Below, one piece after another: positions 1 to 7,870 of a stretch of 33,022 nt of DNA. Numbering within the stretch: the first letter of the stretch is position 1; every line of letters begins with the position of its first letter. The stretch is from Bacteroidales bacterium UBA4318 (lineage in GTDB: Bacteria; Bacteroidota; Bacteroidia; Bacteroidales; UBA932). Location of the stretch: the NCBI GenBank assembly GCA_002393895.1, contig DGUE01000184.1, positions 5,829-38,850 of the forward strand, written 5' to 3'. Below the pieces are notes generated by a model. It was not told the DNA's origin, searched no databases, and saw nothing but the letters and a program-made list of their open reading frames with translations. The translations under genes were made by a program, and so were the position numbers.

Positions 1-913
1 TCTTGCAGAGGTGCTCGTAGGAAGCCTTGAGGGCTGCCATCTCTTCTGCGGTTCCCTTGGGAGCGGTGAAGTGAACGCCGGTCTTGTCGATAATGGTGGG
101 CATTGCCATCATCACGTTCTGGAAGACTGCATTGTTCACATAGCATCCTGCAGGCCAAGTGAATTTGGCGCCGCCCATCGCGGCCTCGATCATCTTAACT
201 GCCTGATATGCAGGGCTCTGGAAGGAGCTGCGGCCGCGGAGCTTGATGATGTTGCTACCGCCCTGGACGGTGCGGAGCTTGATATCTGCCCAGCGCTCTT
301 CGCTAAGTTTCATCTCTGCGAGGGGCTTGCCGTCGATCTTGACCTGGGAGGCGAAAACTGCCATGGCCTCACCGTGTCCGCCGTAGGTGTGGGCGCCGGT
401 GACCTTGCACTGCTGCACGCCGAATTCCTGCGCGAGAGCTTCCTGCAGACGGGTGCTGTCGAGGGCTGCGAGGCTGGTGAGCTGCTCGGGTTTCAGGCCG
501 GAGTGGATGAGGGCGGTGAGGGCAGTGACATCTGCCGGATTGAAGATAACCACCACGTGCTTCACATCGGGGCAGTACTTCTTGATGTTGTCGCCGAATT
601 CGGCAGCGATCTGGCAGTTGCCCTTGAGAAGATCCTCGCGGGTCATGCCCTCCTTGCGGGGAGCGCCGCCGGATGAGATGATGTATTTCGCGTTGGTGAA
701 TGCCTCGGCGGGATCGATGGTTGCGGTGACGTTTGCACCTTCGAATGCGCAGTGGTCAATCTCTCCGAGCACGCCCTTGAGGCCGGGCTCGTAGATATCG
801 TAGAGGCATACATTGGGGGTGAGACCGAGCATAAGCACGGACTGGGCCATGTTGGAGCCAATCATTCCACCTGCTCCGACGATGACCAATTTCTCGTTAG
901 TTAGATATTTCAT
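1..913 (-). CDS. mdh: Malate dehydrogenase, 5' part (C-terminus cut off by window edge)
   Basis: NAD-dependent malate dehydrogenase, interconverting malate and oxaloacetate in the cytosol. The reverse strand from the ATG at 913 reads through without a stop for 304 codons. The N-terminus carries the Rossmann motif GAGGMIGS (about residues 13-20). The segment PRKEGMTREDLL matches the mobile loop whose Arg distinguishes malate from lactate dehydrogenases. NPADVT, DSTRLQ and the GAHTYGGHGEAM segment holding the catalytic His follow in the family order. Only the last few residues should be missing, since family members are about 310-335 aa. A TATCTTTG -7 box lies 34 bp upstream. The gene is transcribed divergently from the phosphopantetheinyl transferase. 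Confidence 0.93.
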   Translation of the reverse strand, partial: MKYLTNEKLVIVGAGGMIGSNMAQSVLMLGLTPNVCLYDIYEPGLKGVLGEIDHCAFEGANVTATIDPAEAFTNAKYIISSGGAPRKEGMTREDLLKGNCQIAAEFGDNIKKYCPDVKHVVVIFNPADVTALTALIHSGLKPEQLTSLAALDSTRLQEALAQEFGVQQCKVTGAHTYGGHGEAMAVFASQVKIDGKPLAEMKLSEERWADIKLRTVQGGSNIIKLRGRSSFQSPAYQAVKMIEAAMGGAKFTWPAGCYVNNAVFQNVMMAMPTIIDKTGVHFTAPKGTAEEMAALKASYEHLCK

Positions 914-946
914 GATGAATTAAGAGTATAGTCGCTTAAAGCAGCA

Positions 947-954
947 CAAAGATA
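947..954 (-). promoter_or_regulatory. Promoter -7 box of mdh
   Basis: TATCTTTG on the minus strand matches the Bacteroidetes consensus TAnnTTTG exactly and lies 34 bp upstream of the mdh start codon. No convincing TTTG -33 box is visible. Confidence 0.6.
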
Positions 955-982
955 CATATTTTTTAGATATCTAAAAATTGAT

Positions 983-990
983 TATATTTG
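983..990 (+). promoter_or_regulatory. Promoter -7 box of the phosphopantetheinyl transferase gene
   Basis: TATATTTG is an exact TAnnTTTG match 17 bp before the ATG at 1007. The 5' leader would therefore be very short, about ten bases. It is back to back with the mdh promoter. Confidence 0.6.
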
Positions 991-1006
991 CATGTTGTAA
1001 TTATTT

Positions 1007-1645
1007 ATGGCACTATTTCTTACAAAAGACCTCGACGACGACGCGCACTCGCGTCTCGGTGTTTGGCATATCACAGAAACCGAGGCAGAATTAAAAGCAT
1101 TATCCTCCATCCCTTCCGACGAACTGGAAGAAATCTCATTCATTAAAAGTGAATCTCTGCGCAAGCAGAAACTGGCCGTGCGCGCCCTCCTGGACGCCAT
1201 GTTCGAGGAAAAGGTGTATCTTTCGCACCACGACAACGGCAAACCCTATATCGAAAACAACGCCACCAATATCTCGATCACCCATACCGAAAAGTATGTC
1301 GCAGTTATCCTGAACGACCTGGACGATGTGGGTATCGACTGCGAGAGCCTGGACCGCGATTTCTCCGCGGTGGAAAAGAAGGCTCTTTCCGAAGATGAAA
1401 TCGACGACCTGGACGACGATCACCGTAACGAGCAGCTCGCCATTTACTGGTGCGCCAAAGAGGCCGTCTATAAGAAGATGAGCCAGTACAAGGTGGACTT
1501 CGCCGAGCAGATCGAAGTGGATGCCTTCCGCCTGAAGGGCGAGGGCGAACTTGAGGCTACTTTTATCAATAAGGATGGCTTCGAAGAGGAGTTCGATCTG
1601 GAGTACATCACTTTCGACCGCCACGTGCTGGTGTGGATAGCCTAA
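1007..1645 (+). CDS. 4'-phosphopantetheinyl transferase superfamily protein
   Basis: Transfers the 4'-phosphopantetheine arm of CoA to a carrier-protein serine, activating acyl or peptidyl carrier proteins. The 212-aa protein has the Sfp-type signatures: ISITHTEKYVAVIL, the Mg-binding GIDCE at residues 109-113, and WCAKEAVYK at 148-156 with the catalytic Glu and Lys. The length fits the two-lobed Sfp type (about 220 aa) rather than the 120-aa AcpS type. The protein is very acidic, with several Asp-Asp clusters. It stands alone and is followed by a strong hairpin. No carrier-protein or synthase gene is adjacent, so its target cannot be inferred. The start is supported by the promoter box 17 bp upstream. 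Confidence 0.88.
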   Translation: MALFLTKDLDDDAHSRLGVWHITETEAELKALSSIPSDELEEISFIKSESLRKQKLAVRALLDAMFEEKVYLSHHDNGKPYIENNATNISITHTEKYVAVILNDLDDVGIDCESLDRDFSAVEKKALSEDEIDDLDDDHRNEQLAIYWCAKEAVYKKMSQYKVDFAEQIEVDAFRLKGEGELEATFINKDGFEEEFDLEYITFDRHVLVWIA

Positions 1646-1723
1646 GTCCAGTTGGGGTTTGCGCCGTTGTGCACTTCCCCGATGCTCATGGCGGCTAAAG
1701 CTCTGTAAATCAGGGCAATAAAT

Positions 1724-1759
1724 AGAAGTCTCCCCTCTGAAAACGGAGGGGAGACTTCT
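1724..1759. terminator. Shared bidirectional terminator hairpin
   Basis: A perfect 14-bp inverted repeat, AGAAGTCTCCCCTC (1724-1737) against GAGGGGAGACTTCT (1746-1759), continues inward by one wobble and one GC pair to an AAAA loop. Bases GTTT follow on the plus strand. It lies between the convergent transferase and deformylase genes, so it probably ends both transcripts. Confidence 0.8.
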
Positions 1760-1801
1760 GTTTAACTACCTGGCAATCAGGCTCTTAGCTGCCATGGGCT
1801 G

Positions 1802-2512
1802 CTAAAGGCTGGGTTCCAGTTTATCTATATACAGCACGCCGTCGAGGTGGTCGCATTCGTGTTGGAAGATGACGGCGGTGAAGCCCTGGATGCGTTCGGT
1901 GGTGTCGCGAAGGGCAGGGCGGACGCGAGGGGCGCGGCCGGCAGAGGAGTTGCTGGCAGGAGAAGCGGCAGGGGAGACGAGGGTGTACTGGATATCTATA
2001 TCCCTGTAGCGCAGCACGTTACCACGGCGCCCGGGCACAGAAAGGCAGCCTTCGGGGCCGGAGCAAAGATCGCCGCGCCGGTCAACGATACGCACGTTAG
2101 GATACACCTCAAAGGGCTCGCCTGGCTTGTCGAAGCGCTGCACGGCAATCACTCGCCGCGAAATCCCCACCTGGGGCCCCGCGATGCCTACACCATCTTC
2201 CGAAGGGTCGGTAACAGTGGCCACCATCAGCCTGGCCAAACTAGCGTATTCCGGCGAGCTCAGCATTTCCGGCGTGAAGTCCGCGCAGGGAGTGCGCAGG
2301 ACCAGCGAATCGGCCTCATCTTCAATGGTCAGCACACGCAGAATCTCCGGAGCGGCAGCGACGGAACCGGCTGCAGTACTATCCGCAGCAAGAGCCGGGG
2401 CGGTGCCGGCAATAGGATTGGCAATAATATCTAGTTCAGCCTGGGTCCATCCGGCTTTAGGCGAGCAGGATGCAATAATCAGCAAGGCAGCTGCAAGGAA
2501 TTTCGCTTTCAT
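1802..2512 (-). CDS. def: Peptide deformylase with lipoprotein signal peptide
   Basis: Peptide deformylase, a metal hydrolase that removes the formyl group from N-formyl-Met. All three family motifs are present (numbered from the ATG at 2512): GVGIAGPQ at 107-114, EGCLS at 154-158 with metal ligand C156, and HECDH at 218-222 with two His ligands and the catalytic Glu. Two features are odd. The protein begins with a lipoprotein signal peptide ending IASC (Cys16), which predicts export of an enzyme normally cytosolic. A Pro/Ala/Ser-rich insert of about 25 residues (180-205) precedes motif 3. An ATG nine codons further upstream (2539) is in frame, but the -7 box at 2548-2555 would put the transcript start almost on it. 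The start at 2512 also gives a clean signal peptide. Confidence 0.88.
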   Translation of the reverse strand: MKAKFLAAALLIIASCSPKAGWTQAELDIIANPIAGTAPALAADSTAAGSVAAAPEILRVLTIEDEADSLVLRTPCADFTPEMLSSPEYASLARLMVATVTDPSEDGVGIAGPQVGISRRVIAVQRFDKPGEPFEVYPNVRIVDRRGDLCSGPEGCLSVPGRRGNVLRYRDIDIQYTLVSPAASPASNSSAGRAPRVRPALRDTTERIQGFTAVIFQHECDHLDGVLYIDKLEPSL

Positions 2513-2517
2513 TTTCT

Positions 2518-2525
2518 TATATTTG
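2518..2525 (+). promoter_or_regulatory. Promoter -7 box of the GH2 gene
   Basis: TATATTTG is an exact TAnnTTTG match 40 bp upstream of the ATG at 2566. It overlaps the leader of the divergent deformylase gene. Confidence 0.5.
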
Positions 2526-2547
2526 TAAAACACTGACATTAACCTTG

Positions 2548-2555
2548 CAAAAATA
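2548..2555 (-). promoter_or_regulatory. Promoter -7 box of the deformylase gene
   Basis: TATTTTTG on the minus strand matches TAnnTTTG and lies 35 bp upstream of the chosen ATG at 2512. A second weaker match lies a few bases further upstream, in an A/T-rich stretch. Confidence 0.5.
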
Positions 2556-2565
2556 AAACAAAAAT

Positions 2566-5283
2566 ATGAAAAAGACCGTTTTCCGCAGTTTGTTGTTAAC
2601 CGCAGGCCTGCTTTTGGCGGCCATCACCCTAAACGCAGCCCCTTCCCTTAACAACGCCCGGCTGAAAGACCGCATCTACTTCGACACTGCCGAGGGGCAG
2701 AGCTGGCGCATGTGCAACATCTCCGAGGCCGGCCAGGCCGAGAAGATCTCCCAGCCCGGATTCGACGACAGCGCATGGATGAAGGCCCGGGTGCCCGCCA
2801 CGGTGCTCACGAACATGGTGGAAAACGGCCTTGTCCCGGACCCGTATTTCTCCGATAACAACCGCCTCTCCAAGGGCCTCATCCCGGACATCAACGAGGT
2901 CGGCCGCGGCTTCTACACTTACTGGTTCCGCACCGAGTTCGACATCCCCGCGGACTACGCGGGCAAGAAGGTCTGGCTGCACCCGGAGGGCATCAACTAC
3001 CGCGCCGAGTTCTGGGTGAACGGGCATCTGTTCAGCACCCTCACCGGCATGTTCCGGGACGACGACATCGACATCACCGAATTCGCTAACATCGGCGGAC
3101 GCAATGCGCTGGCGGTGCTGGTGTATCCGGTAGATTTCCCCGGCAGGCCCGGCAAGAAGACCTGGGGCGCGCCCGGCGAATACAATAACGGAGGAGACGG
3201 CAACATCGGCCTGAACTCCACCATGCTGATGAGCGTGGGCTGGGACTTCACCTTCTGGGATGCCGTGCGCGACCGCAACACCGGCATCTGGCGCAGCATC
3301 TCCCTCTACTCCACGGGTGGAGTCACCGTGAGGCATCCCTTCGTGCGTACAAAACTGGCGCATCCGGACTACGACGCGGCCGACCTGACCGTGAGCGTGG
3401 AGGTGGGCAGCCGCTATGTAGACAGCCCCAAGACCCACAAGGCCAGGGTGTTGGGAGAGATCTGCGCGCCCGGCGCCGACAAGCCATTCGCCCGCTTCGA
3501 AAAGACGGTGGAGCTCTATCGCGAGGAGGTGCAGGAAGTGGTCTTCTCGCCCAAGAGCTTCCGCAGCCTGCACATCGACAACCCCCAGCTCTGGTGGCCT
3601 CTCGGCAAGGGTGAGCATCCTCTTTACTCCCTGAAAATCAGCGTGTTCGAAGATGATGACGTGCTGAGCGATTCTCTCACAACCACCTTCGGCATACGCG
3701 AGGTCGTGGCCACGCGCGAAACCCCGGACGAGAGCAAGCTCTTCGTGGTGAACGGCAAGCCCATCTTCGTCCGCGGCAGCAACTGGATCCCGGAGGCGAT
3801 GCTGAAAGACAACGACAAGCGCATGGCGGCGGTGCTCCGTATGAGCGCGCAGTGCGGATTCAACCTCCTCCGCCTCTGGGGCGGCGGCATAGTGGAAAGC
3901 GACTACTTCCATCAGCTCTGCGACGAGTACGGATTCATGGTGTGGGAGGAGTTCTTCATGACCGGAGATACCCGCCATCCTCACGACGTAGCGACCTACT
4001 TTGCCAACGTGGAATCCAGCGTCAAGCGGGTGAGGAATCACCCCTGCGTGGTGTTCTACGTGGCATCCAACGAGAGTACCGAGGTGAGCGGCACGCGCGA
4101 GCTGATCGAGAAACTGGACGGCACACTCCCCTGGCAGCAGCAGAGCGAATGCGACGGCATCCACGACGGAAGCCCTTACGTGCAGGTGAACCCCATGCTC
4201 CACTATCTCGACAAGGCATCCCCCCGCGGCAGCCGCGTGAACGGCTTCAACCCCGAATACGGCTTCACCGGAATGCCGCACTGGACCTCCCTGCAGCGCT
4301 TCCTTCGCCCGGAAGAGATCTGGCCGATGAACCAGTATGTGTGGGACTACCTGGACGGCAGCGGCTTCGGCAAGGTGACCACCACCGTGAAGGCCCTGGC
4401 GGACAACTATGGCGAGTCGCACTCCATCAAGGAATACGGCTGGAAGACCCAGCTGCTGAGCGCGATGAATTCGAAGGCCATCTGGGATGTTTGGAACTAC
4501 AACAAGCTGGGATATGGCGACCGCTTCTGCTCAGGCACCCTCTTCTGGAGCCACGCCAGCCCCATTCCCATGATAAAGAACCACATGTGGGACTGGTACC
4601 TGATCCCCACTGCCTCCCTGTTCCATACCATGCACGCGCTGGAGCCCGTGCACGTGATGTTCGACTACGAGAAGAATACGGTGTCGGTGTATAACGATAT
4701 GCTGACCGCCCTGACAGACCTGAAGGTGGTGGCGCGGCTCTACGACCTGAACAGCAACAACCTGGCCACCTGGACGGTGAGGGGAGTGAATGTGAAGGCA
4801 GATGGGGTGGCCTGTGATGCCATCAGCTTGCGCCTGCCGGAAAAACTCACCCCTGTGCACTTCCTGGCGCTCGAAGTGAGGGACGCGAAGGGCAAGCTCC
4901 TGAGCGAGAATTTCTATTGGAGGTCCACCGCCAGATATAAAGAGGGCACGCTGACCGGGCCTTGCGCTTCGGGCTTCGAGTCGCTTGCATCCATGCCCAA
5001 GGCCAAGGTGAAGAGCAGCGTGAAGAAGCGTTCAGATGAGGAGAATCTCTATTTCGATGTAACGCTGAAGAATACTTCGGGCAAGATCGCCTTCTTCAAC
5101 GAGGTGCTGCTGCTGGGCGATGACGGTCTGCCGGTGCCGTACACCTTCTATACCGATAATTATTTCACCCTGCTGCCGGGTGCCTCCAATACTGTAACCC
5201 TGGAGGTTGCGCGTGGCGATGCGCCGGCTAAGCCGGTGGTGCATGTGGAGGGGTGGAATGTTGCGGAAGCCATGCTGCGCTGA
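2566..5283 (+). CDS. Secreted glycoside hydrolase family 2 (exo-beta-glucosaminidase / beta-mannosidase-like)
   Basis: Retaining beta-glycosidase of family GH2, probably periplasmic or surface-exposed. Residues 1-24 form a Sec signal peptide ending LNAA. The sugar-binding jelly-roll domain follows, with VPATVLTNMVENG, FWVNG and GWDF...RDRNTGIW. An Ig-like domain comes next, then the TIM barrel: NGKPIFVRGSNWIPEAML, LRLWGGGIVESDYF and WEEFF. The acid/base is likely E503 in YVASNES and the nucleophile E564 in NPEYGF. The C-terminal third looks like further Ig-like domains. At 905 aa it resembles the CsxA / endo-beta-mannosidase branch of GH2, but the substrate is not determined by the sequence. 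There is no SusC/SusD pair nearby. The last codons and the stop lie inside a 24-bp inverted-repeat arm shared with the convergent gene. Confidence 0.88.
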   Translation: MKKTVFRSLLLTAGLLLAAITLNAAPSLNNARLKDRIYFDTAEGQSWRMCNISEAGQAEKISQPGFDDSAWMKARVPATVLTNMVENGLVPDPYFSDNNRLSKGLIPDINEVGRGFYTYWFRTEFDIPADYAGKKVWLHPEGINYRAEFWVNGHLFSTLTGMFRDDDIDITEFANIGGRNALAVLVYPVDFPGRPGKKTWGAPGEYNNGGDGNIGLNSTMLMSVGWDFTFWDAVRDRNTGIWRSISLYSTGGVTVRHPFVRTKLAHPDYDAADLTVSVEVGSRYVDSPKTHKARVLGEICAPGADKPFARFEKTVELYREEVQEVVFSPKSFRSLHIDNPQLWWPLGKGEHPLYSLKISVFEDDDVLSDSLTTTFGIREVVATRETPDESKLFVVNGKPIFVRGSNWIPEAMLKDNDKRMAAVLRMSAQCGFNLLRLWGGGIVESDYFHQLCDEYGFMVWEEFFMTGDTRHPHDVATYFANVESSVKRVRNHPCVVFYVASNESTEVSGTRELIEKLDGTLPWQQQSECDGIHDGSPYVQVNPMLHYLDKASPRGSRVNGFNPEYGFTGMPHWTSLQRFLRPEEIWPMNQYVWDYLDGSGFGKVTTTVKALADNYGESHSIKEYGWKTQLLSAMNSKAIWDVWNYNKLGYGDRFCSGTLFWSHASPIPMIKNHMWDWYLIPTASLFHTMHALEPVHVMFDYEKNTVSVYNDMLTALTDLKVVARLYDLNSNNLATWTVRGVNVKADGVACDAISLRLPEKLTPVHFLALEVRDAKGKLLSENFYWRSTARYKEGTLTGPCASGFESLASMPKAKVKSSVKKRSDEENLYFDVTLKNTSGKIAFFNEVLLLGDDGLPVPYTFYTDNYFTLLPGASNTVTLEVARGDAPAKPVVHVEGWNVAEAMLR

Positions 5284-5362
5284 CAGGTAGCGGTTTACAT
5301 CCGCTACCGCCACGCACAAGGCCCACTCAAAAAACTACGTAAACCGCTACCTGTCAGCGCAG
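5275..5362. repeat. Perfect 24-bp inverted repeat spanning both convergent stop codons
   Basis: CTGCGCTGACAGGTAGCGG... at 5275-5298 is the exact reverse complement of 5339-5362, with 40 bp between. The left arm contains the last codons and TGA of the GH2 gene. The right arm encodes the last codons and TAG of the HD gene on the other strand. The left arm's GGTAGCGG (5286-5293) can also pair with CCGCTACC at 5301-5308 across a 7-base loop, so two mutually exclusive hairpins are possible. A likely role is bidirectional termination. Confidence 0.8.
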
Positions 5363-5964
5363 TAGTACCGGTCAAACAGTTCGTGGAGCCAGCCGGGCTT
5401 GCGGATATTCTGACGGAATTCCTCAAGCCGGGCTGCGTTCGGCGACTCCGGGATCCACAGCTTCAGGTATCCACCGTAATCATATTTCTCTTTGAGATGG
5501 GCGCACATGCGCTCCCAGTGGCCCTTGCGGTCCAATTCCGGATAGTGCGAGAGGCCGTACTGTATGGTGCGCCGCACTATGGTTTCGCCGTCGATGATGC
5601 GGTCGGCCTCGGCCACGATGCGGCCGTAGATGCTGCGAGGTTCGTGGTCGGACGATGCCCGGTGGTCTTCCGCGGCCTGCGCCATGGTTTCTATCTGAGC
5701 AGGGCTGAACCATTCTTTGAGTCGGGCATCCTGCCGGATGATCTGGCCGGATACCAGATGATGCCGCTCGCGCCCTTCGCATAGGCCCGTGTCGTGGAAA
5801 GCCGCGATGGCATAGACCATGTCGCGGTCCACATCGTAATGCTCCGCCAGCGCCAGCGACTGCTCGATCACCGTGCGGGCGTGGTCTTCCCGGTGCGCCT
5901 CGTCGAAAGATGCGTAGCGCGGGATGATTTCCGATTCTACGTAGTTCCAGAGATCTGCGTTCAT
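5347..5964 (-). CDS. HD-domain protein (putative phosphohydrolase)
   Basis: 205-aa cytosolic protein with an HD metal-dependent phosphohydrolase domain. [17 protein letters not shown] holds the first His, and AAFHDTGL about 25 residues later is the HD pair. HHLVSGQII and a downstream EADRI helix complete the pattern. Families with this layout act on nucleotides or other phosphoesters, and the substrate cannot be read here. The start at 5964 overlaps the stop of the upstream ABC ATPase by four bases (ATGA), so the two are translationally coupled in one operon. An open frame continues upstream to 6654, but there it is only the antisense frame of the ATPase. The 3' end lies in a 24-bp inverted repeat. 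Confidence 0.85.
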   Translation of the reverse strand: MNADLWNYVESEIIPRYASFDEAHREDHARTVIEQSLALAEHYDVDRDMVYAIAAFHDTGLCEGRERHHLVSGQIIRQDARLKEWFSPAQIETMAQAAEDHRASSDHEPRSIYGRIVAEADRIIDGETIVRRTIQYGLSHYPELDRKGHWERMCAHLKEKYDYGGYLKLWIPESPNAARLEEFRQNIRKPGWLHELFDRYYCADR

Positions 5965-6626
5965 ACGAACTGCCCGTCTTTCATGGTGAGGGAACGGTCG
6001 CAGAGGGCAGCGAGGGCCGGGTCGTGAGTGACGATGATGATGGTCTGGCCCAGGCGGTCGCGAAGCGAGAAGAAGAGGCGGTGGATTTCTTCCTTGGTGA
6101 CGGAGTCGAGGTTGCCCGTGGGTTCGTCGGCAAAGAGCACAGCCGGGCGGTTGATGAGGGCCCGGGCGATGGCCACACGCTGCGCTTCCCCTCCGGAAAG
6201 CTCGGAGGGCTTGTGACCGGCCCTTTCTGCAAGGCCGACCTCCTGTAGCAGGCCTCTGGCGGCCTCGGCGGCCTCTTTCGCACTCCGCCCGGCAATCAGC
6301 GCGGGAATCATCACATTCTCCAGGGCGGTGAATTCGGGCAGAAGATGGTGGAATTGGAATACGAATCCAATCTTGCGGCCGCGGAACGACGAAAGGGCGC
6401 GGCTGCTGAGTGCGAGCGGGTTTTCTCCGTCGATCATGAGGCTGCCGCCGTCCGGGGTGGAAAGGGTTCCGAGTATCTGCAGGAGGGTGGTTTTGCCTGC
6501 GCCGGATGCGCCGGTTATGGCCACCACCTCGCCTTTGGCGGCGCTGAAGTCGACTCCGCGCAGCACCTGAAGGTCTCCGAAAGATTTTGTAATGCCGCTG
6601 GCTTGTATGATTGTGTTGCCTGTCAT
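5961..6626 (-). CDS. lolD: ABC transporter ATP-binding protein, LolD-like
   Basis: ATPase subunit of the MacB/LolD class, probably the energy source of the LolCDE complex that releases lipoproteins from the inner membrane. The 221-aa protein has Walker [10 protein letters not shown] at 39-47, a Q-loop in [10 protein letters not shown], signature [15 protein letters not shown], Walker [13 protein letters not shown] and the switch His in THD. No permease gene is adjacent, so the Lol assignment rests on similarity of length and motifs; FtsE or MacB-type ATPases are alternatives. The start codon lies inside a dispersed short repeat (6622-6648), and a TATATTTG box is 26 bp upstream. It forms an operon with the HD gene. 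Confidence 0.85.
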   Translation of the reverse strand: MTGNTIIQASGITKSFGDLQVLRGVDFSAAKGEVVAITGASGAGKTTLLQILGTLSTPDGGSLMIDGENPLALSSRALSSFRGRKIGFVFQFHHLLPEFTALENVMIPALIAGRSAKEAAEAARGLLQEVGLAERAGHKPSELSGGEAQRVAIARALINRPAVLFADEPTGNLDSVTKEEIHRLFFSLRDRLGQTIIIVTHDPALAALCDRSLTMKDGQFV

Positions 6627-6648
6627 TCTGAGCGAAGCGAAAGAATCT
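6622..6648. repeat. Short dispersed repeat (CHSERSE-type) over the lolD start
   Basis: GTCATTCTGAGCGAAGCGAA followed by AGAATCT matches a short repeat found in many bacterial genomes and often mistranslated as a CHSERSE peptide. ATTCT and AGAAT at its ends can pair into a hairpin. Only one copy was seen in this window. The reverse complement supplies the ATG of lolD. Confidence 0.5.
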
Positions 6649-6651
6649 ACG

Positions 6652-6659
6652 CAAATATA
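6652..6659 (-). promoter_or_regulatory. Promoter -7 box of lolD
   Basis: TATATTTG on the minus strand, 26 bp before the lolD start, matches TAnnTTTG exactly. It lies 12 bp from the divergent box of tRNA-Pro. Confidence 0.55.
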
Positions 6660-6671
6660 GGAACTTTTTAC

Positions 6672-6679
6672 TATATTTG
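6672..6679 (+). promoter_or_regulatory. Promoter -7 box of tRNA-Pro
   Basis: TATATTTG is an exact TAnnTTTG match ending 10 bp before the first tRNA base. This is the normal distance for transcription to begin at or just before the tRNA. It is probably also the only promoter for the gene at 6769. Confidence 0.65.
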
Positions 6680-6688
6680 TAAGACCTA

Positions 6689-6762
6689 CGGGGTGTGGCG
6701 CAGTTGGCTAGCGCATCTGCTTTGGGAGCAGAGGGTCGTAGGTTCGAGTCCTATTACCCCGA
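6689..6762 (+). tRNA. tRNA-Pro (anticodon UGG)
   Basis: A full cloverleaf is visible: acceptor CGGGGTG with TACCCCG, D stem GCGC/GCGC, anticodon stem TCTGC/GCAGA with loop TTTGGGA (anticodon TGG), and T stem GTAGG/CCTAT around TTCGAGT. The discriminator base is A at 6762 and CCA is not encoded. A protein start codon follows only six bases later. Confidence 0.95.
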
Positions 6763-6768
6763 CGTGTT

Positions 6769-7824
6769 ATGAAACTGTTCAGGAAAATACTGGCATCATC
6801 CCTCCTGCTTGTAGCAGGGGCGGTGAGTCTGTCGGCCGAATCCAGGAGCACGTCCGTGCGTTTCCGTTTCGGCAAGGCAGAGGCAGATGCCAGCGCACTT
6901 GAGCAGTTGCTCGCCGGTCCGGACTCTTCCCGCATCGTGGGAGTGGAAGTCCGCGCCAGTTCATCGCCGGACGGCCCCTACTGGGTAAACAAGACCCTGG
7001 CCGAGAATCGTGCCACCTTTATTATAAATAAGGTAAAGGAGCTTTGCCCTTCGCTCGGCGAAGATGCGGTGAAGAGCATGGTAGTTGCCGAAGATTGGTC
7101 GGGCGTGGCCAGATGGCTCCGCCGTTCCGGGAAGGCATGGAAAGATGAGGCCCTGAAGATTGTGACTGAGGCGAAAGCATCCGATAGGGAAGAGAAGCTG
7201 CAGGACCTGTATGCCGGAGAAGCCTGGGACGATATGATGCGCAGCGCTTTCCCTGCTCTTCGGAGCGTCAAGGTTACAGTGGTCTATGCCGATGCTGAAA
7301 CCGAAACAGCCGTTTCTGAGGAAGAAAAGCCTGCATCTAAAGCAACACTTGAGGTGAATGATGCTGCGCCGAGAATTCTGTTTTCGGCGGGCATGCGATA
7401 TGTTGATCCCAAATACGAGAATAACGCTGCTGTCATAGAAGCCATAGGGAAACTGTTGGCGGAAGGGAAGAGCCTGAAGATTGAGGCATTCTCTTCGCCC
7501 GAAGGAGCGCCCGCTGCGAATGCCACTCTTGCGAAGAACAGGGCGAACTGTGTCCGCTCCTTCCTGGCAGAGAAATTTGCTGTTCCCGAAAGCCGGATCT
7601 CGGTGGTTTGCGGGGGCGAAGATTGGGCTGGCCTGGCTCGCGAAGTTGAGGCGGATTACACCGGAGCCAATCGCGATGAGCTCGTTAAGATTCTTTCAGA
7701 TGAGAGTCTGTCCGGGCCTGGGAAGAAGGCTGCCATCCGTGCTCTGGATGGAGGTGCCACGTGGCGGAGCCTGGTAGAATCTAAGATGAAGGCTTTGCGT
7801 GCAGCCCGCGTAGAGGCTCAATAG
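6769..7824 (+). CDS. Exported protein with two OmpA-like repeats
   Basis: 351-aa protein with a Sec signal peptide (residues 1-23, ending LSA) and two similar domains of about 150 residues. Each contains an OmpA-like core: ASSSPDGPYWVNKTLAENRA in the first and AFSSPEGAPAANATLAKNRA in the second. Each core is followed by a WSGVARW or WAGLAREV helix and an RAL..G..W segment. The same repeat type occurs three times in the DUF3575 protein at 10771, so this gene probably belongs to the pilus locus although the regulators separate them. OmpA-like domains often bind peptidoglycan, but that function is inferred. No promoter fits between tRNA-Pro and its ATG, so it is probably co-transcribed with the tRNA. 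No Shine-Dalgarno sequence is evident. Confidence 0.8.
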   Translation: MKLFRKILASSLLLVAGAVSLSAESRSTSVRFRFGKAEADASALEQLLAGPDSSRIVGVEVRASSSPDGPYWVNKTLAENRATFIINKVKELCPSLGEDAVKSMVVAEDWSGVARWLRRSGKAWKDEALKIVTEAKASDREEKLQDLYAGEAWDDMMRSAFPALRSVKVTVVYADAETETAVSEEEKPASKATLEVNDAAPRILFSAGMRYVDPKYENNAAVIEAIGKLLAEGKSLKIEAFSSPEGAPAANATLAKNRANCVRSFLAEKFAVPESRISVVCGGEDWAGLAREVEADYTGANRDELVKILSDESLSGPGKKAAIRALDGGATWRSLVESKMKALRAARVEAQ

Positions 7825-7835
7825 AAGTATCTGTA

Positions 7836-7859
7836 ATGGGGTTTGTTTCAAAACCTCAT
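7836..7859. terminator. Possible bidirectional terminator hairpin
   Basis: ATGGGGTTT (7836-7844) pairs with AAACCTCAT (7851-7859), including one wobble, around a 6-base loop. It sits between the convergent OmpA-like gene and the AraC-type regulator. No T-run follows, so its strength is uncertain. Confidence 0.4.
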
Positions 7860-7870
7860 GTTGCAAATTC

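Noticed and set aside
2629..4422. 597-aa minus-strand open frame
   Set aside because: It lies wholly opposite the GH2 gene, whose motifs are intact. The His/Val/Ala-rich translation has no recognisable domain.
3852..4694. 280-aa plus-strand open frame inside the GH2 gene
   Set aside because: It is an Arg/Pro-rich out-of-frame shadow with no domain, and the GH2 frame covers it with catalytic motifs.
5965..6654. N-terminal extension of the HD protein in a 435-aa open frame (5347-6654)
   Set aside because: This part is in another frame of the LolD-like gene on the same strand, has an Arg/Pro-rich meaningless composition, and includes the dispersed repeat. The HD gene starts at 5964 with an ATGA overlap.
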